Shown here: piece after piece, positions 22,774-32,759 of the stretch
How positions within the stretch are numbered: the first letter of the stretch is position 1
Layout of the letters: every line of letters starts with the position of its first letter
Origin: Smittia aterrima
Taxonomy: Eukaryota; Arthropoda; Insecta; Diptera; Chironomidae
Assembly (NCBI GenBank): GCA_033063855.1
Contig: CP093831.1
Span: forward strand, 15,314,001 to 15,378,000
Direction: 5' to 3'
DNA: 64,000 nucleotides
The notes under the pieces: model-generated
Database searches by the model: none
What the model saw: only the letters and a program-made list of their open reading frames with translations
Told to the model about the DNA's origin: nothing
Program-made: the position numbers and the translations under genes

Positions 22774-25700
22774 TCAGAATTTTTTATAAGTTTTCTTAAA
22801 TTTTAAATTACCTCGAACTTCTTCATGCTTCGGCTTCTGTTGAGAGTGTAACGCATTCCAAAGAGCATGTGCATCCTTTGAGTGGCTTAACAACTCGCTC
22901 AATTCGGATTCAGTCATCTTAAGTAATTCTTTCAGGTTCTTTCCTTTTCTCATAATTGTATTGATGTTCTTCAATGTCACGCCTGGAAGTTTCATTATAA
23001 AATCGTGAATGTTTGCATTGTAGTTCTCAGTAATTAAATCGAGTTCAAGTGATGGATCCTCTGAACCTAATTGTACGGCGGCATTCGAATCTGGTTGTGC
23101 CTTTCCTTGCTTAATCTCTTCGAAAATTTGTGCAGTGGCGTAAGGCGAAGGTGACCAGACTAAGCGTAATTTCGGAAAGTGGATTGTGAGAAGTTGAAGC
23201 TTTTGCATGATTTCAATGTTATTTATTTCCGAGTCACGAGAAAGCATGTACCGGCCTTGAAGATGAAATGGACGATTCTGATCGAACTCAATCAGCAAGA
23301 TTGCCTTTGTGTAGAATCTTGTCATCTGTTGGCATTGATTGTACAAGCGTCCACTATTCAGCGATCCTATCAAGTCAGAAATTGATTTTCTCTCGACACA
23401 AATTTCAGGAGAAAGAATGTAGTCGCCAATCGTGATCATGAGTGGAATGACTTCAATTCCTCTTTTGTGAATCAAACAGGGAAGCTCAGATCGGAATTCA
23501 CGGCTATCAACGATGATTCTTGGAGGTTCTCGTTTTGTTCCATCAGCTTGACCACCTGCTTGTCTCGATGAAACTTCTTGTTCATCTTCTCTTGTGTAAT
23601 CGACTAGATCAGTTTTGCCATCTTGATGTTCGGGAACTACCATCACTCGCTTTGTATCAATCAAGAGCTCAAAAGCCTTTTTCTCACGACGAAGGTTCGT
23701 TAAAAAGCTCTGCTCTTCTACTGTCTTCGCGTGCATAAGAACGAAGACTTTTAATCGTCTTTTTGCGTGACGTTGAAGTCTCGCTTCGAAAATCTCAATT
23801 TGCCGGATGGCGGAAATGTTTGAATTGTACAAAACGATGTAGTCTGGCTGCATATCGTGAAGCGTTAGATCCATTGATGATGCGTTATTACGATCGCTAT
23901 AGAAAGTTTGAATGCAGACAGTTGGCTTCTGTAAAGTCGATATCATTGAAGTGACATCAAGTTGAGATATGATGGCATCAGAGCAAATTTCAAACGCTAC
24001 GTTCTCAGCTTGAGTAAGATCAAAATCAGCGGCGGAGAAACTTTCATTTCCGTCAATTCTCTGAGTCATTGTTAGCAAGTACGAATCTTTGAGATCATAT
24101 TCTGACGGATCATCTATCAAATCTTGATTGATGTCTGATTCTTTGGATGTTTCTCCTTTACTTGTCTCACCCAGTTCGTTTTTACGTTTTCTTGTCTTTA
24201 ACATGCTCATTACTAAAGGAACCTTTTCAGTTTTTGGAGGTGCTACAGCACTTGTTGATGGTTTCTCAGGATGAAGATCGACTTTCTTCACATTCATTTT
24301 GTCTTTCACTATTCCACTTCCTCCGGAATTAATTGTTTTATAATTGCTGCTGAGCTTTTGAACTTGAACTTCATTCTGCAAAGCTGTCCAGAAGAGTGTT
24401 CGCTCGAGTCCTTGTGTTAAATACTGATTGAGTTGATGACAAGTTCGAGCATCGTTGCAGAGAACAAGAACTCGAACTGGTTTTTCCTTGTCAAACTCGA
24501 AACGTTTGTCTTTGATCATGTTCTTGATGTCTGCGGGAATTTCAACACGAAGAATCTCGCTCAGTGATTTCCATTTGGGACAAGGTTCAGGATCAAACTC
24601 ATCTTTGCTATTGAACACTCGTTCCTTTCCAAGTTTGAAAATTTGTTCAGCTGATGATAGTAAAGTCCATCCGCTGTTCGACCTTGCGTATTCAGCTGTC
24701 CGATATTGTTTTAATGTGGCAAAGAGCGTAACAGAATCATTGTAAATTGTTGTGAACATAAGATTTCTTAAGACTTTCAAGTCTGTGATAAGCAACTTTG
24801 TTTGTGAGCTCAGCTGATTCCAAATGACATCAAGTTGTGATTGCAGAATCTTTTGAAATCTTTTTGTTACGCAATTTTCAACAGTTACTTCCTCGAGATC
24901 GACATGCGGATTGATTCGTTTCAGTTCTTTGACAATAAAGTTCATCAAATCGAGCAGGTGAGTTTGCATTTGAACCATCTTGGGTGTCATGGGGATGTGG
25001 AACTCGACAGATGTTGGTTCGAATTTCTTTAAATTCTTTTGAATTAAACCGTGGAAACGAGGCCAGAGAAAAAGTTCTCGAACAAAAAGATTTCTCATTA
25101 CTTTTTCCTAAAAATAAATATTTGAGAAGATAGAGAAGGATATTAAGAAAGAAACGACTTACCACATGACCATAGCCGTAAGTAAAAGCTTCTGCTGATA
25201 ATGAAAATGCTTTGATGAATCCAGTTTTGTTTTTTTGTCGGTAGAGTCGAAGAGCAAAAGCTTCCTGACACGACTCAATGATCTTATGAGCTCGAAGAAC
25301 AAAGATTCCTGTTATTAAAGCTGCTGGAACTCGATTCTTCAGAAGATCAACTACAAATATTTGTGTTGAAATGAACTGAAGTCCTCCTGCGAGGTAAACT
25401 TTCTCTCTTTCATTGCTGTTATTGGAAGCTTGATGAACATGCTCTGAATCAAGGAGCTTTGTGTAATACTTCTCTTCGTAATCATCACTGTTAAGCACTA
25501 ATACAAGATTCGCCGGATCAATGTAGACTTTGAAGAGATTGAGAAGGGCTTTCTCATATGAAATTCCTCTGAAAAAATATTCAAAAAGGATTAAGTTTTA
25601 CGTTAATGTCAAGTAAATTGAATGATGTCTTACTTTCCACAGATCGTCAATGCATCGTTGTAAATGCAATCCATGAACATCTGCTTCTCGAAATCTAGCA

Positions 25701-25842
25701 TTTTAACTTTACCGCCAAGTATTTCATCAATTTTCATAATCTCATCGACATTTATCTCATCATCATTAATTTCTTCAACATCTCCACTCTCTGTGGCTGT
25801 CTGAGCCGATGCTCCTTCAATATTCACTTCGTTTTCCTCCAT
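22774..25842 (-). CDS. mei-9: XPF/ERCC4 structure-specific endonuclease (mei-9)
   Basis: Catalytic subunit of XPF-ERCC1, which cuts 5' of lesions in nucleotide excision repair and resolves recombination intermediates; in flies it also makes meiotic crossovers. Exons: 25842-25634, 25568-25163, 25107-22774, giving 982 residues (human XPF is 916). The N-terminal half is the inactivated SF2 helicase-like domain (YEKQMF-like start LDFEKQMFMDCIYNDAL, LVLVLNSDDYEEKYY). The nuclease core has VDSREFRSELP (about residue 735) and ERKSISDLIGSLNSGRL (about 777), the GDXnERKX3D signature. A C-terminal tandem HhH region (MKLPGVTLKNI) for ERCC1 pairing follows. An acidic N-terminal extension of about 45 residues precedes the helicase region. 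Confidence 0.95.
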
Positions 25843-25984
25843 TCTTGCTTTAGTTTCTTTTAAAAACTTATTTTTTTCTCAAACAACATCAACAAAACAT
25901 CGTACACTGTAAAAAATAAAATTAGAGAAAAGACGTTGATTTCAAAGTCATGGACAGATTCTTTTATTATTAAAATAAAGCAAA

Positions 25985-27798
25985 TTAAGCTGTGTCCATC
26001 TCAACATCGCTCCACACAAGTTCACTGTCTTCATCTTCATCATTGGTCTTCATTCGACTTGAGTTTTCTCCACTCGGTTCAAGCTCTGCTGATGAATCGT
26101 CATTTTCCCCTCCTCCACAAGTTGTTGATGAGACCTCAAGAGTGTTAGTCGATCCTAAAGCCATCAACCCGTTGAGAGCATGTCGGTTGGTAGAGTCAAT
26201 ATTTAAGACTTTCGTGTAATATTCAAGCGCTTGCGAGAGATTCTTACTCTTGGCGTAAAGATCAGCAAGCATCAGACAGATCTTAACGTTGGAAATTACG
26301 GCTGCAGTTTTCTCAAGAAGTTTAGTAGCAGCTTTGTGCTCCTTGTCGTCAATGAGAATTTGTGCTAAGAAGAAAACAGCTTTCGTGTAATGTTCGCTTA
26401 TCTCGAGGGCTTTCTGAAGCAGCGATTTTGCTTTGTCTTTGCTGATAGGGTTCTTAAGATAAGTCGAAGCTGCCAGTGTCAAAGCTCGTGGAGACTCTCC
26501 AAGCATCTTCAAACTCTTTGTTGCTTGATTCTGAGCATCTCGACCTCTATCAGTATTCAATAATATCTCAATTAGCCAACGATGAACTTCAAATCGATAA
26601 GGTTCATATTTCAAAGCACTTCGCAAAGAAACTAAAGCTTCATTCGACTTTTTCGTGCTGTGAAGAATCTTGGCATGTAGAATGAGAGCATCGACGTTTC
26701 GATGTTGATGTTGAATAATTACTCGATTAATGAAATACTGAGCTTTCTCGAATTTCATGCAAGAAAACAGATAGATAGCCATGACGAACCAATTCTCCGA
26801 TGTATACTCGTAAGGAAATGATGATGATGGACGAAGAAGTTGTTCCAGCTCTTGATTCTTTTTTAGCATCTCACAGATCATTGCATACTTTTGAACTCCT
26901 TGCTTCATGAAAGGATTCAAGTCAAATGATCTCTTAAGATAAGTATTTGCTCTCTCGTAGTCACCAATCCCATAGAAAGTCTCGCCGATCATTGCCAGGA
27001 TCTTTGGATTGTTCTTCAAGCAGTCTATCGATACTAAACTCATCACTGCTTCCGTATGCTTTCTACTGTGGAATTCTGATAGTCCACGAATATAAGTGTT
27101 GACCCATTCGAAGCATTCAGTCGATGAAGCTGCAAGAGAAAGAGAACTTAGAGATGATGAGGACACTAAAGTTCAAGTTAATTTACCATTAATGATGAGG
27201 GAATGAACTTCAGTTCCTTTAACGCCTAAACTTAAGATCCCGTCGATGCATTCGAAAGCTAGTGGGCATTTTCTCAGAACTTCTTTGTAATTTGCTATCA
27301 AATGTTTGTCACTTCCCGCCTCTCCATACTGAACTTTTGCAAGCAACATGTTGATTTTTGCTGTTCGTTGCTTTAGTGGAATTGGCTGAAGCAATGAGCA
27401 GGCTTCTTTAAATTCTCCAATTTCTACCATGCACTTGGCAGTTCGAAATTTCAATTCAATATCAGTAAACTTTTCAATGATATCAACTAAGCTCAAAGGT
27501 AATTTCTGATCCTTCAGAATTTGTCGTCGCATCAAAAGTGCAGTCTCGAACTGTTTCTGAGCTTCTGCGTAATGTTTAACTTCCCACAAGCTGCGTTGAA
27601 TAAGTCAAAGAGTGAGAAACAAGAAACAAATGTAAACTAAGAATCTTACCTGAGTGCATTTAAAACCAATGTTGCAAACACTTCTTCTTGAGTTAAATGA
27701 AAGTGCGACGGATTCGATAAGAAGAACTGTGCAAGAATATGACAGCTTGAGTACAGTTCTTCCTCGAAGAGATTGTGAAGTTTTTGAAATGATCCCAT
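25985..27798 (-). CDS. APC7: Anaphase-promoting complex subunit 7 (APC7)
   Basis: TPR scaffold subunit of the APC/C ubiquitin ligase that controls mitotic exit. Exons: 27798-27650, 27590-27187, 27129-25985, giving 565 residues (human is 599). It consists of consecutive TPR hairpins. APC7-specific signatures include RTAKINMLLAKVQYG, YKEVLRKCPLAFECIDGILS and LGVKGTEVHSL, followed by FHSRKHTEAV and a Ser/Glu/Asp-rich acidic C-terminal tail (DEDEDSELVWSDVEMD). The ATG at 27798 aligns with the start of the family's first helix; an upstream noncoding exon is possible because a good acceptor-like tract precedes it. A MITE lies about 70 bp upstream of the start, possibly in the promoter. Confidence 0.92.
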
Positions 27799-27866
27799 CA
27801 CCGCTTTTTTCTGAAATTGAAATTTTTTTGTTTACAATTTGTAGTAGCATTCCCCTGCATTCATCT

Positions 27867-28083
27867 CATAGATAACAATATACCTAGATTGGCCAAGCGT
27901 GTTGGCAAAAGGTAAAATTGTTGATATTATTCCCTTCAATCAAATCGTTTGAAGGGCATCGCCCCTTGAACAAAATACTTGAGAGGAACCTCCTCTCAAA
28001 CGATTGAAAAAACTACAACAAATTTTGCCTTTTTCGCACAAAAATTTTGAGCTTGGCCAAATCTAGGTATATTGTTATCCATC
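27867..28083. mobile_element. MITE with ends matching the 17.5-kb transposon
   Basis: A non-coding element of about 217 bp. The left end (GATAACAATATACCTAGATT at 27871-27890, then GGCCAAGC) is repeated inverted on the right (28051-28079) with a single extra T. The interior contains further hairpins: TTGAGAGGA/TCCTCTCAA around ACC at 27979-27999, and CCCTTCAA..TTGAAGGG at about 27934-27957. Its first 24 bases differ from the ends of the THAP/MULE-like element at only one or two positions, so that family is the probable source of the transposase. Clean target duplications are not visible. It sits between the divergent APC7 and brainiac starts. Confidence 0.78.
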
Positions 28084-28163
28084 AGTTTTCTAAATCAAAT
28101 TTTTCTTCAGTTTTAAGTGTATAATGCGTTGCAAGCTAAAACTCAGTGCCTAAGGAAACCGGG

Positions 28164-29403
28164 ATGTTTCCCAGAAATCGTTTGTTTGTTAAGCTTCTCA
28201 TTCGTTATGGCTGCTTATTCGTCTTAGTTTGCATTTTCTTCAATTATTTCGGTATTTTCACACATTTGTTTGAGGAAAGATTCACCGACAGCTTTCGATA
28301 TCCGTTTGAAGGAGACGTACTCTCCCAGTGTTATTTGCTGCGACATGGACAGAAGCCAGAGGTACAACCCATCAATAATCAAACTTATTCGATGCGAAAC
28401 AACAATGACAGGAAGTGCAAAGATGAATTCGGACAAAGTCCTTTAAACCCGCATTTGATGATTGTTGTTAAGTCTAAAATTGATAATTTCGATCGACGAA
28501 ATGCAATCAGAAACAGTTGGGGCTTTGAACGACGATTTTCTGATGTTCTCATAAGAACAGTATTTTCCTTGGGAATCGATAAGGAGACGCATGATGGCGG
28601 GAGATCAGAGATTCAAAAGCTGGTAGACATTGAAGCAGAACGGTATCGTGATATCATTCAGTTTAATTTCATTGATGCATATTTCAACAACACAATTAAA
28701 ACTGTGAACGGAATCCGATGGTGCAAAGAAAACTGCATTCGAAGCAAATTTTATCTTTTCGTTGACGATGACTTCTACGTTTCAATGAAGAATATTCTGA
28801 GCTACTTGCGTAATCCAATTAACTATCCAGAATATCTCGAAGAATATAAGGAGCAACTCAGAAAGATCAATCAAAGAAGACTCCACGAAGCAAAACCAAA
28901 TGGATCGATCGAAATAGTCACAAGAAATTTATTAAATCTCAACATGGAACTTCCACCGGATGTGAAGCTTTTCGCTGGATTCGTTTTCAATTCAACACCA
29001 CACCGACATAAAAGCAGCAAGTGGTATGTTCCGCTTGAGGAATATGGATACGATCGCTGGCCAACGTATGTCACAGCTGGAGTCTTTCTTTTGTCACGAG
29101 AGGCATTGCAAGAAATGTATTGCGTTAGCCTTTATACCAAGCACTTCAGGTAAACTATTAATCATAAAACTTTACAAAAAAAAAAACTTAAATTTTCCTT
29201 CTTTTAGATTCGATGATATTTTCCTTGGTATCGTAGCACATAAAGCACAGATCGAGCCGTTACATTCCGAGGAGTTTTACTTCTACAAAGCCATTTACAA
29301 CGGTCCTGCTTCATATCGATATCTACTTGCAACGCATGGATATGACGATCCCGATGAAATGCTACGTATTTGGAGTGAAGTGAGAGCAAACGGCTACGCA
29401 TAA
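28164..29403 (+). CDS. brn: Brainiac, beta-1,3-N-acetylglucosaminyltransferase
   Basis: Type II Golgi membrane enzyme (GT31) that adds beta-1,3-GlcNAc to mannosyl-glucosylceramide in arthro-series glycolipid synthesis; needed for epithelial and Notch/EGFR-linked signalling in fly oogenesis. Exons: 28164-29149 and 29208-29403, giving 393 residues. Short cytosolic tail, signal anchor at about residues 9-30 (YGCLFVLVCIFFNYFGIFTHL), and the GT31 catalytic domain with RRNAIRNSWGFERRFSD, the metal-binding FVDDDFYVS (about 200), SKWYVPLEEYGYDRWPTYVTAG and a terminal FDDIFLGIVA. The DAYFNNTIKT and FDRW-type signatures match brainiac. The chosen start is the first ATG, not an upstream in-frame GTG. 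Two inserts relative to fly brn (near residues 65 and 230) look like surface loops. Confidence 0.93.
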
Positions 29404-29682
29404 CAGGATCTCAAAACTCATTTGATAATGAATTTCATTAAGTAGAAAAATTAGAGATTAGGAACTATCTAATTCGACTCACTTAGGACTTTTCTTAGGC
29501 GAAGTTTAAAATTCAGTGCCACACTCTTAAAATTTCCAGCACTTCATTGATTGAATCAATTTGAAAATTTGTGCTGTAAAGTGCAATGTTTTTCTTTCGT
29601 CATTTGTAAGCGAAACCAAAAAGTTTAAATTCATAATAAAAAGCAAAATTTCTTAGACGATCATAGATGAGATTACAATTTT

Positions 29683-30142
29683 CTAATGATGATGAGAGTC
29701 ACTATCAGTCTTTGAAGCAGCGAAGTTAAGCAGGACTTGAAGAGAGTCAATTATTTTTGAATACCCTACGAATGAAATTGATTAGAATTTAAAGATTTAT
29801 CAAGTGAAAATGAACAAACCGAGCTCGCTTTGTGTCAAGGTATCGTCGATCTTCGCTAGAGCTGCCCTCCGATTCTTTTGTCTCGACTCGATTTCTTCAA
29901 GTTTCTCGGTTAAAATACGCATCTGATTGTGGATCGTCTCCTTTGTCTTATCATCAGTCGCGATTTCCACTTCCACTTTTAGTTTCTTCTTCTTTAGGTT
30001 TTCTATGTCTAAAATATTTAAAGGATAATTTGAATTGATAAAAATAAGACGTCCTTGAATTCGTTGCGTAAACTTTTTCGTTCCAGTTACATTTTACTAA
30101 ATCCTGATTGTATTGCTGAAGTTGCGCAGCTTTCTCTGACAT
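29683..30142 (-). CDS. SSNA1: SSNA1/NA14 microtubule-associated coiled-coil protein
   Basis: A small gene of three short exons: 30142-30091, 30008-29820, 29765-29683, giving 107 residues. The N-terminus (AQLQQYNQDLVKYIENLKKK) closely follows the start of SSNA1, a basal-body and axon-branch protein that forms fibrils along microtubules. A continuous coiled coil with LTEKLEEIES follows, then a C-terminal helix (GYSKIIDSLQVLLNFA) equivalent to the family's ILESSQTLL segment, and a His-rich end. Length fits the family (about 119). Splice choice at the first donor (gtaact at 30090) was decided by this alignment. It converges with brainiac, with 279 bp between stops. Confidence 0.87.
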
Positions 30143-30591
30143 GATTCCTTTTTGTTCTATGAGTTTGTTTTATTTTATTGCACAATATTCAAGCTTGCAC
30201 AATGAAGTAAACAAACGTTAAACGGTCGAGGGGAAGATGTGAAATCAAAAATCGTGTTTGAAATTTTCTTTCCGTTAAAACCCCGATTTTATTATTCCCT
30301 TCTTAATTAAAATAAATTCACAAATATCTTCAGGTTAGTAGGCTCTCTCGTAGCGTTCACGACGTCGACTAGTGACTCAAGAGTCAAGTTTACGAATTTT
30401 CTTCTCGCCAACGTGAATTGCGAGGGTGAAAAGAAGGAAAAACTCAAAACATTTTCCAATTGACACTGAATCGCGAGTTGCGAAAATAAAAATAAATTTA
30501 CTACACGCTCTCTCGGCTTGAGAGAAAAAGTAAAATCTCGAAGAATAAATACAAATGTCGATTGTGTGATCAAAGATTGCTTTCATTTCGT
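30143..30591. other. Gap: SSNA1 promoter and MsrB 3' UTR
   Basis: Contains the upstream region of SSNA1 and the 3' UTR of MsrB on the minus strand. No coding or RNA gene is recognised. Confidence 0.5.
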
Positions 30592-31811
30592 TTAGTCCTT
30601 TCTCTCGCTTCCCGGCTCCATGAACTCGATCGATGCACTATTGATGCAGAATCGTTTTCCCGTTGGCTTGGGACCATCTCCGAAAACGTGGCCTTGAGAT
30701 CGAAATAAACAATGAAATTAGTAATGAAAACAAACGTTTAGCGAATGACATCACTCACCCATGTGCGCACTACACTTTGAGCAACGAACTTCCGTTCTCG
30801 CCGTACCTAAATTGCAAAGCATTGATTGGATTTGTTTTCGATTAAGAGAAGAATTTCAGACACATTCAGAAGATTTTTGGATGGAATGGAAAATGGAGGA
30901 AATGGGGAGTAAATTTCTTAAAATGTATACCTGGACGTGTGATTAACAGTAAAAGATTTCCTCCAGCTGAACTCATTTAAAAATAAATCCGTAGGGAAAT
31001 ATAAAATAAAATGACCAACCATGGAGTCGTGGAAATTAAAAATAAATGCGAATCATATTTACAAGACGAATACGAAAATGACGAAACATTTGGATCGATA
31101 AGAAAATCATAAATTGAGTAAACATTTTGCGGGTGTTTTGGGCAGCATTGTAAAAAAAGAAGAGAAAAGAAGAAAAAATTAAATTAGAAAACCGTCACCT
31201 GAACTTCAATTGTGAGAATGAATTAATGAGAAACCATATATTATAGATTAAAAGCCATGAATCTTGCGTGACGACCCGCTTTTGATGATCGTCGGCACCT
31301 TTATAAAGCTGATGAGATGAATGAGCGAATTAAGAAGCGAGAAATCATTAAAACTGTGCAATTATGAAAAGCACTGATTAAGAACTTTCAATGCGTGAAG
31401 TTGATTTGATTAGTAAGAGGTGCGGATGTGTTATCATCATGAATTGGGTAATCAACAAACACAGACACACAGAATCGTTATCATTAAAAGATTACCTAAC
31501 GATGGATCGTTATGAAGAGTCACTCTGCCTTTGTCAAGAACATCGTAAAACGCTGGCCATCCGCATCCAGAGTCGTACTTTGTGTCCGAGCCAAAGAGTT
31601 CTTGTTTACACACGACGCAAACATATGTTCCCGTCTCATAAAATTTGTTGTACTTTCCTGTCAAGATTTGAGACGAGAAGTCGTAAAATGATAACGATGA
31701 CTTGTAATTTTTCTTACCAGTGAAAGGTCGTTCAGTTCCTGCTTCCTGAGTCACATGATACTGCAAAGGTGTCAGCTTCTCTTTCAAGTCCTTCTTTAAT
31801 TCCTCTCCCAT
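30592..31811 (-). CDS. SelR: Methionine-R-sulfoxide reductase B (MsrB/SelR)
   Basis: Reduces methionine-R-sulfoxide in proteins; in flies SelR also reverses Mical-oxidised actin. Exons: 31811-31718, 31657-31496, 30806-30759, 30692-30592, giving 134 residues. Zinc-binding CxxC pairs are seen in YVCVVCKQELF and RCSKCSAHMG. The core has SGCGWPAFYDVL and GHVFGDGPKPTGKRFCIN, where the catalytic residue is Cys and not selenocysteine. The 48-bp third exon and the 101-bp last exon are too short to stand out as open frames but keep phase exactly. The third intron, 31495-30807, is 689 bp long. Upstream 5' noncoding exons are likely because the head-to-head gap to Nup358 is nearly 950 bp. Confidence 0.93.
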
Positions 31812-32759
31812 TTTAGAACCTTTGTCAGTTACTGCAAATGATCAACTTTAATAAGATGCGATATAATCAAATTTGACTTGATAAATTGAGATCGTTAGCG
31901 AAGCGTGCGTAAATTCAATTTAAATTTCAAGCGAATCTCGAAATTTCTGAAGATCTTCGATTGATCAGTGCTCTAGCGTGAAGCGAGTTATCGTTGCATG
32001 ACACAGATTCTGAACTGCTAATAATAGATCATCATTTCACTTTTAGTGCTTTTCATAAGTTTTCCTTTTAGTCGGAAAATATTTAAATTTTGTAAATTGC
32101 ACAATGTTTCAACATGCGCTAATATGGAAGTAATTAAAACCGTCGCCTGATTGTCATGTGCTTGTGGAATTTACGATTTGCGAGTAATCCTATCAAGGTG
32201 AAGTCGCTAAACACGCGACCTTAATTATCGCACGATTCACAAAACTGAGATTCTTCTCGTGTGGATAATCGACAACGAGAATATTTTACTAGCACACACC
32301 TGATCTGACGGGCGCTCGAGATAAACTGACACTCGCTGGAGTTTTGAATCGTAAATTTATCGATTTCACACTTCGCCAAACTCGAAACATTTTCTTCTTT
32401 GCATTTTCACCAAAACAAAATATTTGGAGACTTTACAGTTGAAGATTCTTCAGTTCTTGAACTTATTTAAACGATCACTCACCTATTGAACAAAACCACT
32501 ATATAATTATCAACAAAATACTGTCTAAGAAGAACGCGAAATATTTTTTTGTTCGATTTGTTGACACGATTTTTTTCTTGAAATAGCGCCACCTGTTATT
32601 GCTATTGAGCACTGTTGAGGGCCTAGTCAGTAGTTTTTAACCGTTACCACGCTACTCTGAAATTCAAAATCGTTTCAAACTAAACTACTCCATCAAGAAA
32701 TTCGTGAAAGGAGAAGAAATACAAATTTTACGAAGTTAATTAGTTAGAACACCGTGATT
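31812..32759. promoter_or_regulatory. Head-to-head upstream region, MsrB / Nup358
   Basis: A 948-bp interval between two start codons on opposite strands. It should hold both promoters and 5' UTRs. I see no third gene and no clear core-promoter motif. Confidence 0.4.

Noticed and set aside
30592..31811. Selenocysteine-containing MsrB
   Set aside because: The catalytic codon is TGC (Cys) in FCIN, not TGA, so no SECIS element is expected.
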